64,000 bases of DNA, taken from assembly GCA_947247005.1 (NCBI GenBank), contig OX365945.1:37750551-37814550 (forward strand). The letters run 5' to 3'. Below the pieces are notes generated by a model that was not told the DNA's origin, did not search any database, and saw nothing but the letters and a program-made list of their open reading frames with translations. Both the position numbers and the translations under genes were made by a program. This stretch comes from Spisula solida. Taxonomy: Eukaryota > Mollusca > Bivalvia > Venerida > Mactridae. Positions 23,166 through 33,321 of this stretch are shown in pieces (the stretch's first letter is position 1; every line of letters starts with the position of its first letter).

Positions 23166-23984
23166 TACATTGAAAAATCTACTGTTTGACCGTATTTGCA
23201 CAATTTTCATCAACAATGCTGCATACAAGCAGAAATATGATATATATTTTTACAATTTCACCAAGATTGCTTCAATTGTTCTTTATATAGTTAGTAAATC
23301 ATCCTCAATGATAAGTTCTAGGTTAGCGCTCTATGAAGTTAAACGAAAACCAGATTTTCATGTCAGCCAAACAGTATTTTGTCAATGCTGTTTTGTAAAA
23401 GTGACCTTGACCTCACCTGGCCAACTTTCAATCACGAACCGCGTCTTCACACAAATTACCCACACAGCAGTGTTTAACAATATATCTCAATTCAAACAAA
23501 AGATAATCAGTGGAAATCTTTTTTTCTATTTTAGTAACAATGACCTTGACACAAGCAGCCACATTTTCAATCAAAAGCAGCAATTTAACACTTTTGTGTA
23601 TGGGCATGCGTGCGCAACTGTCCGTACGTCCGATATTGCCCGGACCATAACTTTGACCAATCTTGCTTATATTTGGCATGAATGTTCATTTCCACGAGGA
23701 AGAGTGCCATGCCCAACCACAAGGCTCCTATCCCAAATGTCAAGGTCACAGTTGGAGGTCTAATTGAAGCTTGTACAGACCATAACTTTGTCATACATGG
23801 ACCAATCGTTCTTATATTAAGCATGCATGTTAACCTCAATAAGGCGGAGTGTCATGCCCAACTCACAGGGTCGTATCTCAAAAGTCAATTTCACAGGAGA
23901 AGGTCAAACTGAAGCTGGTCAGGGCCATAACTTTCATTCAATTGTCATACAATAACATTTACCAATCTTTCTTATATAGTGAAA
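23166..23984. other. Spacer between the two arms of foldback 1
   Basis: About 0.8 kb without X-box palindromes. It contains AAGGTCA-type blocks (AATGTCAAGGTCACAGTTGG, GAGTGTCATGCCCAACTCAC) in the style of the array at 9655-10170. An open frame at 23170-23763 (197 codons, plus) crosses the array edge and this spacer; it has no recognisable domain and I do not call it a gene. Confidence 0.55.
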
Positions 23985-25905
23985 AAAACTGAGTGACCAT
24001 GGTAACTACCATAATAACGTGATCCTGCCTCAGTTAGAAATGGAGCGTTCTTCAATAAGGATGATTACCAAACTATAGTATGAACATATATCTGCTTGTA
24101 TGCAGCATTCTTGATGAAAATTGTGAAAAAATGACAAAAGGTGGCATATTTGCTTGGTTACCATGGTAACTACCATATTAACATGGTAATGACATAGTTA
24201 AAAATGGAGCATTCTTTAATTAGGATGATTACCAAACTATATTATGAACATATATCTGCTTGTATGCAGCATTCTTGCTGAAAATAGTGAAATTGCAGTT
24301 TAAGGTAGGATTTTTCCTCCTTTCTTGCTTGGTTACCATGGTAACTTCCATAATTACATGGTCATGCCTCAGTTACAAATGGAGCTCATATCAATAAAGA
24401 TGATTACCAAACTATATCAATAACATATAAATGCTCGTATGCAGAAATCTTAAAGAAAATAGTGAAAACATGGTCAAAATGGGGATCTTATTTCTTTCTT
24501 GCTTGGTAACCATGGCAACTACCATAATAAGATAGTTATGCCTCAGTTAGAAATGGAGCATTCTTCAATAAGGATGATTACCAAACTATAGTATGAACAT
24601 ATATCTGCTTGTATGCAGCATTCTTGATGAAAATTGTGAAAAAATAACAAAAGGTGGCATATTTGCTTGGTTACCATGGTAACTACCATATTAACATGGT
24701 AATGACTCAGTAAAAATGGAGCATTCTATAATTGGGATGATTACCAAACTATATTATGAACATATATCTGCTTGTATGCAGCATTCTTGCTGAAAATGGT
24801 GAAATTGCAGTTTAAGGGCGGATTTTTCTTTCTTTGTTGCTTGGTTACCATGGTAACTTCCATAATTACATGGTCATGCCTCAGTTATAAATGGAGATCA
24901 TATCAATAGAGATGATTACCAAACTATATCAATAACATTTAAATGCTCGTACGCAGAAATCTTAAAGAAAATATGGTCAAAATGTGGATTTTCCTTCTTT
25001 TATGCTAGGTAACCATGGCAACTACCATAATAAGATAGTTATGCCTCACTTAGAAATGGAGCATACTTCAATTTGGATGATTACCAAACTAAATCAATAA
25101 CAAATAAATGCTTGTATGCAGCACTCTTGATGAAAAATGTGAAAATACGGTCAAAATGTGGAGTTTTCCTCCTTTCTTGCTAGGTAACCATGGCAACTAC
25201 CATAATAAGATAGTTATGCCTCAGTTAGAAATGGAGCATACTTCAATTTGGATGATTACCAAACTAAATCAATAACAAATAGCTGCTTGTTTGCAGCAAT
25301 CTTGATGAAAAATGTGAAAATATGGTCAAAATGTGGAGATTTCCTCCTTTCTTGCTTGGTTACCATAGTAACTTCCTTAATAACATGGTTATTCATCGGT
25401 TTGATGTAAAGCACTTATCAATAAGAATGATATACATTGTATATCAATACTAAATATCTACTGGTATGGAGCATTATTTGTGATAATTGAAAGCGTACAG
25501 TAATTAAGCTGATTTTCGCCTTCCTTCTTGCAAGGTTACCATGGTAACTACCATAATAACATGGTCATACACCAGTAAGAAATGGAGCACTATTCTATTA
25601 GGATGATCAACACGATATATAAAGAACATATATCTGCAAGTATGCAGCATGATTGGTGAAAGTTGTGAAAATACGGTCAAAAAGTGCCCTTTTCCTTCTT
25701 TCATCCTTGGTTACCATGGTAACTACCAGATTAACCAAGCCACACATCAGCCATAATTGAAACACTATCTTTTCTGAAACAATGTTATATAATATATACA
25801 ACAAAATTACAGGAGTCACGAATTGTAAGTTGTTAACATTCATTTGAACATTTTTCACCTACATCCTTTTTCTGCACCGTTTGCTTGGTAACCATGGTAA
25901 TGGAA
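23985..25905. repeat. Right arm array, about 175-bp units each with an X-box palindrome
   Basis: Palindromes start at 23993, 24157, 24332, 24506, 24670, 24844, 25009, 25184, 25359, 25535, 25710 and 25888. The units are inverted relative to the left arm. Some carry GTAACCATGGCAAC, others GTTACCATGGTAAC. Confidence 0.88.
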
Positions 25906-26641
25906 AAGTAATTATTCATTTATTTTTTAACACACTTAACATGAGTTTCTATCGGACATATGCAAGGAAGAATCACACAAATAAACTACTTTTTTTTCGA
26001 TTTATACACGAAATAGTGTTCACAAGAAGTCCAGCGTAGTGTTAAAAAAGTGGGTGGGGTTCGTTTTAAACATGGTTTTTTCAAATATCTTGTGATCATT
26101 TATCATAAATTTACCATTAAACACTTAATTGTGTCAGTTGCTTTGTTTTAATGCTTTGCCGATGCTAAATTATGAAAATTTCAACCATATATTTCGATTA
26201 TTGTGGAATCTATAAAAAAATACTATTTTTGTAAAAATGAAAAAAGCCATTTTTTGGCATTATCTTACAAAAAATATATTGTTTGCACCATGGCGAAACC
26301 TTTCAGACAATAAACACCTACATTAACTGTTTTCAAATATATGGATGTGATATCTGGATCCGCTCCAATTCTCATTTAAATACATTTTGAAACACCACAC
26401 TTTTTCATTTTTCTAGTAAACCACGAATTTGAGAAAGGGGGTCCCAAGAGAATTAGTATATCGAAAATCTCAAATCACTTGAAGCATATGTTTTGTACAG
26501 AAATAGTTCTATAATAGTTTATGTAACATAATTAGTGACATGTAAGGGTGCATCATGACAATTTTTGTCGCGATTTCATCTTAAAAAGGCTTAAAAATGG
26601 CATGAAAAAAGTGAAAAATAGCGAAAAATTGAATTTCCTCT

Positions 26642-26655
26642 GTTGCCATGGCAAC
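26642..26655. promoter_or_regulatory. RFX X-box-like site in the right outer arm
   Basis: GTTGCCATGGCAAC is a perfect palindromic X-box, the mirror partner of 20974-20987 with one base changed. Confidence 0.6.
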
Positions 26656-26759
26656 GGTAGTGAAAGTAAAGTTTTGACCCCAGAAATCATTTAGGTAGGT
26701 GAATACTAAAAAAGTGGCAAAATATTTTGAAAATCTGAGACTATGCGTGGACAACCATG

Positions 26760-27860
26760 TCTGGGCTGGATATATAATGAGTTTTAAGTTTTTGGCGTAA
26801 ATATATTCGTATTTATAATGAAAAAGGTAAGGGTTTAAACGATAACGAAACAGTAGATGTGATTATTTACTCAGATGCGAGTTCAGTTGGCTATGGTGGT
26901 TATATAGAGTCGAATAGCTCAGTATTAGTCACCTCCGAACTGGTTGATTATGATGATATGATAAATTCTCCGGAAATGAGTTTTGTAGAACCAGTTACAA
27001 TGATCTTAGAAGAAGGTAACGATCAAGCGGTCAGTGAGTCCCAAATAGAGGACGATACAAAGTCTGCATTAGCATCGCCAGTAAAAAAGGCTACTGTATC
27101 GTATGTATCGTCCCCGGAAGTGAACGAAGGTAAGTCACGCTCAATACCCCGAAGTGGGCAAAAGTGAATCATTGACAAAGCTCCCGGATGTTAACAGGAT
27201 TCAGTTAGTTTCAGTACTCCCGGAAGTAAGAGAGAAGGGGGCAGTATCGAAACACCCGGAAGTGTGTTTCAGCCAATCAACGAATGTAGTTGATGGTTTG
27301 AATGAAATTGTTCAATATGTATGTTCACGGGAAGAGAACCATTTTAGATATCAATCTAAGGTAAGAGTACAGTCAAGTAAGATTCCACTCCCAGAAAAGA
27401 GTGTATGTTACAAAGTCATGTACCCGGAAGTGGACGTTTGTGATGCCAAAACAGAAATAATTGGTAATTCAGACGTAATAGGTACATGGGAAGCAGACGA
27501 AACAGGTAAAAGCTCGGCTTGGCGCGAGTTAGAAGCAGTATATAGAATTCTGTTAAGCAATTAAAAGGTAATTTCAAATAAAAGAGTGAAAGTGTATACG
27601 GATAACAAGAATATAACTTATATTACAAAGTCTGGTAGCAATAATGACGAATTGCATGCTGTAAGTTTAAGAATACATGAATTTTGTGAGGAACACAGTC
27701 CTGATTGATCTAAATGTAAGTTGGATACCTCGAGAAGGTAACGAACGGGCAGATAATTTGAGTAAATGTTTAGACTCAGACGATTGGTCGGTCAGTGAAA
27801 ACGTATTTAAAAACATAAACATACCCACATACCATAGATCGTTTTGCAAGTCATTATAAT
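26760..27860 (+). pseudogene. RNase H part of DIRS pol, with a long internal spacer
   Basis: RNase H removes the RNA template. After two stops near 26774 the frame reads LSFWRKY and then IIYSDASSVGYGG (first catalytic Asp at 26874-26876). A 600-bp acidic spacer follows, with repeated (S/Y/L/H)PEV or PDV units and a frameshift near 27150. The core resumes with SSAWRELEAVY (catalytic Glu near 27526), then KVYTDNKN (second Asp near 27600) and WIPREGNERADNLSK (27721-27765, final Asp). A stop at 27562-27564 and a shift near 27700 are further lesions. All four acidic residues can be seen, so the domain is degraded but not deleted. Confidence 0.82.
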
Positions 27861-28222
27861 GCTAAATGTCAAAGATTTAATTCAAAATGGTGGGTCCCTG
27901 GAACAGAGGCAGTAAATAGCTTTGATCAATGTTGGTCCGGTGAATGTAATTGGTTGGTTCCCCCGCCAAAGTGTATAGTTAAATGTATAGCGAAAATGAA
28001 AGCAGATAAAGGCAGGGGTACATTGGTGATACCAAAATGGACATCTGCTCCGTATTGGCCAACGTTGGTGAATAAAAACGGAACATTTAAGTCATTTGTG
28101 CAAGACATGGTTTGTTTACCCATGATAGGGACAGTTGTACCAGGCAAAGGCAATAACGGTATATTCGGTGTAGAACCATTTGCATTTAGAATGTTAGCTT
28201 TAAAATGTGATATGAATAGATA
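27826..28222 (+). pseudogene. Methyltransferase-like C-terminal region of DIRS pol
   Basis: A frame running through PHTIDRFASHYNAKC, KWWVPGTEAV, CNWLVPPPK, GTLVIPKWTSAPYWP matches the region after RNase H in DIRS and PAT elements that is usually described as a Dam-like DNA methyltransferase. The PPP triplet is where the catalytic D/N-PP-Y/F motif would be. It is shifted in frame relative to the preceding RNase H and ends at a stop at 28220-28222, 10 bp before the recombinase ATG. Activity is doubtful. Confidence 0.65.
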
Positions 28223-28232
28223 AGTCTGTAAT

Positions 28233-29201
28233 GTGTTTGTATATACGTACAAGACGCAGTTTGAAGACGCAGGGGTTGCAGTCGACAACCAAGATCATAC
28301 TATTGATAGAATGGCATCGCAACTAATAGATTCGAAAGCCAAGTCTACAGTGTCGAAATATTCTTCACAGGTTAACGCTTTTAAGGAGTTTTGTAATTCA
28401 AAGGGATTTTCGTGGTTACCTGCGTTTCCAATTCATGTATCGATGTATATATCAAATATGATTGACGCTAAGAAATCACACACCGTGATTTCGGCTTCAT
28501 TTTATGCCATAAAATGGTTGCATACCATGAACGATATGTGTGATCCTACGGAGAGCATATTGGTAAAGAATATGCTGGAATGTGCTAAAAGACTAAACGC
28601 CAAGCCTGTTGTCAAGAAAGACGTCGTTTCAACAGAACATTTAGTAGAGTTGTGTAATATGTATACGGATTCGACAGACGTTATAGCCTTGCGAGACTTT
28701 ACCATGATTTTATTATCATATGCGGGGTTTTTCAGATTTAATGAGGTCAGCAATTTAAAATGTTGTGACATAACATTTAATCCTGATCATATTGTAATTT
28801 TTGTAAGTCAGAGTAAGACAGATGTTTACAGACAAGGAAAACGCGTTTACGTTGCAAAAGGGGACACTAGTGCTTGTCCGATAGATATGCTATCACGATA
28901 TATGAAACATGCGAGTTTATGTAATGACTCTGATACTTACCTTTTTCGTCCGGCATGTCGTTCCGGTAGAAAATGTTTTTTGTTACAAAAGAATAAGAAA
29001 TTAAGTTACACTCGAGCCAGAGAATGTATTATTAGTAAGTTAAAGTCAGTTGCTCCAAATTTGAATTTGGGTACTCATACATTGAGAGCTAGTGGCGCAA
29101 CTACAGCCGCTAACGCTGAAGGTGTATCAGAGCGTTGTATAAAACGTCATGGCAGATGGAAGTCTGATTCGGCAAAAGATGCTTATATAGATGACTCCTA
29201 A
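28233..29201 (+). CDS. Tyrosine recombinase (integrase) of the DIRS element
   Basis: An intact 322-codon frame. Tyrosine recombinases integrate the circular DNA copy of DIRS elements instead of a DDE integrase. The N-terminal 40-130 region is helical and core-binding-like (STVSKYSSQVNAFKEFC, FPIHVSMYIS). The catalytic set is complete: Arg168 (AGFFRFNEVSNLK), Lys195 (SQSKTD), His282 and Arg285 (HTLRAS), His306 (RHGRWK) and the nucleophile Tyr318 (KDAYID), four residues from the C-terminus. It starts 10 bp after the end of pol and stops 142 bp before A2. It is the only undamaged gene of the element, so this copy could in principle supply recombinase in trans. Confidence 0.93.
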   Translation: MFVYTYKTQFEDAGVAVDNQDHTIDRMASQLIDSKAKSTVSKYSSQVNAFKEFCNSKGFSWLPAFPIHVSMYISNMIDAKKSHTVISASFYAIKWLHTMNDMCDPTESILVKNMLECAKRLNAKPVVKKDVVSTEHLVELCNMYTDSTDVIALRDFTMILLSYAGFFRFNEVSNLKCCDITFNPDHIVIFVSQSKTDVYRQGKRVYVAKGDTSACPIDMLSRYMKHASLCNDSDTYLFRPACRSGRKCFLLQKNKKLSYTRARECIISKLKSVAPNLNLGTHTLRASGATTAANAEGVSERCIKRHGRWKSDSAKDAYIDDS

Positions 29202-29343
29202 GAAATTGTTTATTTCCAAACAGTTGCATTTGTAGATTGTTTAACATGTTCGAATCTGAATGAAACACTAACCTTTTAAATGTTCTAGTAAAGTCTTGCC
29301 ACAGCAAACAGAGTTTGTTATTTGTACATTGTATAGTTAAGAC
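29202..29343 (+). repeat. B1 region before A2
   Basis: AT-rich tail following the recombinase. AAGTCTTGCCACAGC near 29292-29306 recurs at 35169-35183 (B2), the second half of a split direct repeat, although outside this core B1 and B2 differ. Confidence 0.5.
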
Positions 29344-29580
29344 TTACTAGTTCTGCACGTTACGTAGTATAGTACAGAACTCATGTCTTCACGTTGTAAT
29401 AGCGTACTAGGTGTACGGGCTGGGTTTTAGGGTTGACATGTCATGTGATGGGTGGATGTATCACATGGGGTATACGTATAAGTCACGTGATGGGTTGATG
29501 TATCACGTGGGTATAGGTTGATATATATAGCGGTTTCGCGGGAAAACAGCAGTTCTATGCTTGACTTCAACCAGTAAACT
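29344..29580 (+). repeat. Split direct repeat A2
   Basis: 237 bp matching A1 at 17485-17721 with about six substitutions. Its internal position, followed by a tail rather than by genes, is the PAT/Ngaro-type arrangement. Confidence 0.92.
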
Positions 29581-29829
29581 TTATTTCAAATAAAGAATTC
29601 ATTCAGATTCGATCAGTGTTCTTTTGCAAACATAAGAAAGGAAAATGATGTCCTCATAGTTACAGATTATTAAATCTAAATGTATGTATTTACATGTAGC
29701 CTAAGAGCTGAGGGCGATTTATTCAAAATTGGAGTCCATCTCTTAAACTTGCACCACAGTTGGACATATGACCAAACATTAAGAAAATCCATTTCTTACA
29801 AATGTCCTCTTTCACAACCGCTCAGCATC

Positions 29830-29866
29830 CAAGATGGCGTCCAAGATGGCCGCCATTTTTACGCGA
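29830..29866. promoter_or_regulatory. YY1-like site cluster, left arm of foldback 2
   Basis: CCAAGATGGCGTCC is followed by CCAAGATGGCCGCCATTTTT, giving two direct and one inverted YY1-type motif (AAnATGGCGGC). The mirror cluster is at about 34571-34605, with AAAATGGCGGCCATCTTGG. Confidence 0.5.
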
Positions 29867-30770
29867 AAATGGTACTGAACGCTTATTTGTGCATGAAATG
29901 AATTGTTTTCTCACAAATATGTTTCAAAATGTACTTGTAAGTTGAAAAATGAATGGAAGACACACTTTTATCTGTTTTAATAGTAAATTTAGACATTTTG
30001 GAAAAGCTATGACCCATATAGAGGCCCAAAATTGGCTATTTTTAGGGTATTTTTCTTAATTTTGTATTGTCAATAACTTAAAAGTACATTTATGACTATA
30101 AATTTTACCTTTAATTGGTTTCATTTATTCTATATATTTAGTGTGAAAAATATGAGGGTGTAAGATGTACAACGTTTTTGGTTTTATGCGTTCCCTAAGG
30201 GTGTGAAGTGGGTGGGGTAAATTCACATCAAAAGTGAAAAAATAAGAAACTACCTCTTTTTAACTAATTCTTTATGTATTTAGACCATATTGGGTTGACT
30301 TATATAATGTGAATGAAATTATGCATTTTGAAATCAGTTTTGATTGCTCGTGCTCTATTTTACGAAGTGGGTGGGGTAAAATTTCATAAATAGTTTTAAA
30401 GATTTAATAACGAGATTAACCAATGATTGTTTTTAAACTCTGAGCTCTGTTTTTCTTCTGACCTATGATAAACTATTCTGAAATGTTCTTCAAGCTACTT
30501 TTGTATATAATAAATGAGAGATTGTACAAATAAACACGTTACATGAATTCGCCTGTTAAAAGTGGGTGAGGTAAAAAACTGCAAAAATGAGAATAATGAC
30601 AATTTGCAGAAATTGCATTCTATGAATTATTTTGATTAATATAGACAGTACAAGTCTCTTTGGTTTTATAAGATATATTTATTGCAGCATTTCGCTGTTT
30701 TAAAATTGGTCATGCTTAATATTGTGAAGTGGGTGGGGTAAAATTACGTAAATATTGAAACTTCATAATG

Positions 30771-31255
30771 GGCGCCATTATAAGCTAAAACCAATGGGTA
30801 TGCGATCAGAAGAACTTTCATACACACCGTCATCAGTAGTACAACCGCCACAATTGACAATAAACCGAATCAAATGAGACTTAAATTTCATACATGTAAA
30901 TGATGTTGAATCTGCATTCTGGTATATCTCATGATATGCAGCACATTGCCTTGCAACACTGACCATTTCAAGGTCAAGGTTAGGGTCAATGTAGTTATAA
31001 GGTCAAAGTAGAGAAAAAGCAACTTAATAACATTTTCTCACGTTTCAGGTGATGTTTGAAATACTGATTCAATTTTATAATGCTTAATAATGAAATATTT
31101 TAAATATAGGTCTATATATAAATAACTGTTTGTGTAAAAAGGACAATTATACACATTGTAAAACGAAATAAAAGACACCTTTGTTCGTACTACAACTAGA
31201 AAAGTCATAATTATCCCATGTCGTGAACTCCCAACAAGCATATAAAGCCATTTCT
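30771..31255. other. Unique-looking segment between left arm and array of foldback 2
   Basis: Non-coding, about 0.5 kb, with AAGGTCAAGGTTAGGGTCAA near 30970. No counterpart was recognised on the other side of the array. Confidence 0.4.
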
Positions 31256-32430
31256 AGCCTTTAGTAGTAGTCACCACCGGTGGATGAAGTCATTTCTAGC
31301 CTTATGGAGGAGTCACCAACGGGGGATGAAGCCATTTCTTGCCTTATGGAGTAGTCACCAACGGCGGATGAAGCCATTTCTAGCCTTATGGAGTAGTCAC
31401 CACCAGTGGATGGAGCCATTTCTAGCCTCGTGGAGTAGTCACCACCAGCGGATAAAGCCATTCTACACTTATTGAGGAGTCACCAACGGCGGATGAAGCT
31501 ATTTCTAGCCTTACGGAGTACTCCCCAACAGTGGATGAAGCCATTTATAGCCTTATGAAGTAGTCACCACCAGCAGATAGAGCAACTCTAACCTGATGGA
31601 TGAGTCACCACCAGTGGATGAAGCCATTTCTAGCCTTATGGAGGAGTCACCACCAGTAGATGAAGCCATTTCTAGCCTTATGGAGGAGTCACCACCAGTG
31701 GACGAAGCCATTTCAAGCCTTTTGGAGGAGTCACCACCATTGGATGAAGCCATTTCTAGCCTTATGGAGGAGTAACCACCAGTGAATGGAGCCATTTCTA
31801 GCCTTATGGAGGAGTAACCACCAGTGGATGGAGCCATTTCTAGCCTCATGGAGGAGTCACCAACGGCGGATGTAGCCACTTCTAGCCTTATGGAGTAGTC
31901 ACCACCAGTGGGTGAAGCCATTTCTAGCCTTATGGAGTAGTCACCACCAGTGGGTGAAGCCATTTCTAGCCTTATGGAGTAGTCAGCACCAGTGGATGAA
32001 GCCATTTCTAGCCTTATGGAGGAGTAACCACCAGTGGATGAAACCATTTCTAGCCTTATGGAGTAGTCACCAACGGCATATGAAGCCATTTCTAGCCTTA
32101 TGGAGTAGTCACCACCATCGGATGGAGCCATTTCTAGCCTTATGGAGTAGTCTCCACCATCGGATGGAGCCTTTGTAGCCAAATGGAGTAGTCACCACCA
32201 GTGGATGAAGCCATTTCTAGCCTTATGGAGTAGTCACCACCAGTGGATGAAGCCATTTCTAGCCTTATGGAGGAGTCACCACCAGTGAATGAAGCCATTT
32301 CTAGCTTAATGGAGGAGTCACCACCATTGAATGAAGCCATTTCTAGCCATATGGAGGAGTCACCACCAGTGGATAAAGCCATTTCTAGCCTTATGGAGAA
32401 GTCACCATCATCGGATAGGGCCATTCTAGC
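31256..32430. repeat. 42-bp tandem array, variant A (about 28 units)
   Basis: Consensus blocks: AGTCACCACCAGTGGATGA, AGCCATTTCTAGCCTTATGG. In one plus frame the unit encodes MEESPPVDEAISSL; on the minus strand a 209-codon frame (32182-31553) repeats EMASSTGGDSSIRL. Because the unit is a multiple of three, frames stay open on both strands without implying a gene. Confidence 0.92.
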
Positions 32431-33310
32431 CCGATGGAGTATTCCCCTTCTGCGTATGAAGACATTTCTAGCCTTATGGACTACTCCCCTACTGCATATG
32501 AAGCCATTTTTAGCCTTATGGAGTACTCCCCTACTGCGTATGAAGACATTTCTAGCCTGATGGAGTACTCCCGTACTGCGAATGAAGACATTTCTAGCCT
32601 TATGGAGTACTCCCCTACTGCATATGAAGCCATTTCTAACCTTATGGAGTACTCCCCTACTGCGTATGAAGACATTTCTAGCTTTATGGAGTACCCCCCT
32701 ACTGCGTATGAAGACATTTCTAGCCTTATGGAGTACTCCCCTACTGCGAATGTAGACATTTCTTGCCTTATGGAGTACTACCCTACTGCGTATGAAGACA
32801 TTTCTAGCCGTATGGAGTACCCCCCTACTGAGAATGAAGACATTTCTTGCCTAATGGAGTACTCCCCTACCGCGTATGAAGACATTTCTAGCCTTATGGA
32901 GTACTCCCCTACTGCCAATGTAGACATTTCTTGCCTTATGGAGTACTCCCCTACTGGGTTTGAAGACATTTCTTGCATTATGGAGTACTCCCCTACAGCG
33001 TATGAAGACATTTCAAGCCTTACGGAGTACTCACCTACTGCGAATAAAGACATTTCATGTCTTATGGAGTACTCCCCTACTGCGTATGAAGACATGTCTT
33101 GCCTTATGGAGTACTCCCCTACTGCGTATGAAGACATGTCTTGCCTTATGGAGTACTCCCCTACTGCGTATGAAGACATTTCTTGCATTATGGAGTACTC
33201 CCCTACTGCGAATGAAGACATGTCTTGCCTAATGGAGTACTCCCCTAATGCGAAAAAAGCAGTCGATAGCCTTATGGGGTACATGTACTCTCAATCAGCG
33301 GATAAAGTCC
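32431..33310. repeat. 42-bp tandem array, variant B (about 20 units)
   Basis: Same unit length as variant A but with TACTCCCCTACTGCGTATGA and AGACATTTCTAGCCTTATGG. The switch from A to B is sharp at about 32430. Later units replace TCTAGCC with TCTTGCC, giving a gradient of sub-variants along the array. Confidence 0.92.
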
Positions 33311-33321
33311 ATGCCAGATAG
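32434..33321 (+). CDS. Repeat-encoded open frame, 295 codons (doubtful gene)
   Basis: One uninterrupted plus frame through variant B translates to about 20 copies of a 14-residue unit, consensus MEYSPTAYEDISSL, ending in a short unique tail GYMYSQSADKVHAR. The product would be acidic and low-complexity, with no known domain. No promoter, splice site or upstream coding is evident, and the opposite strand is also largely open. It could be a structural repeat protein, but the simplest reading is a satellite with period divisible by three. Confidence 0.2.
   Translation: MEYSPSAYEDISSLMDYSPTAYEAIFSLMEYSPTAYEDISSLMEYSRTANEDISSLMEYSPTAYEAISNLMEYSPTAYEDISSFMEYPPTAYEDISSLMEYSPTANVDISCLMEYYPTAYEDISSRMEYPPTENEDISCLMEYSPTAYEDISSLMEYSPTANVDISCLMEYSPTGFEDISCIMEYSPTAYEDISSLTEYSPTANKDISCLMEYSPTAYEDMSCLMEYSPTAYEDMSCLMEYSPTAYEDISCIMEYSPTANEDMSCLMEYSPNAKKAVDSLMGYMYSQSADKVHAR

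Larger units (their letters stand above)
20874..26755. mobile_element. Foldback element 1 (5.88 kb), long inverted repeats, inserted in pol
   Basis: Left end GTTGTCCACGCATAGTCTC is mirrored at the right end. The outer inverted repeats are near-identical for at least 1.3 kb (20874 to about 22205 and about 25430 to 26755), and the inner arms continue as diverged inverted arrays of about 175-bp units. CATG occurs on both sides (20870-20873, 26756-26759) inside a palindromic target. The RNase H frame resumes after the right end, showing that this inserted into an existing pol gene. No transposase is visible, so it is non-autonomous. Shares an ACCCCACCCACT motif with foldback 2. Confidence 0.9.

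Noticed and set aside
21740..25905. Regularly spaced palindromes that look like a CRISPR array
   Set aside because: The period is about 175 bp, the intervals between palindromes are themselves related rather than unique, and the array is inverted about a centre. This is a satellite within a foldback element in a eukaryotic context.
27110..27440. Cluster of ETS-binding sites (CCGGAAGT)
   Set aside because: The DNA motif coincides with in-frame Pro-Glu-Val codons repeated in the RNase H spacer, so coding repetition explains it better than regulation.
31553..32182. 209-codon minus-strand repeat protein
   Set aside because: Same satellite as the plus-strand frame, period 42. Openness on both strands is expected from the period and composition.
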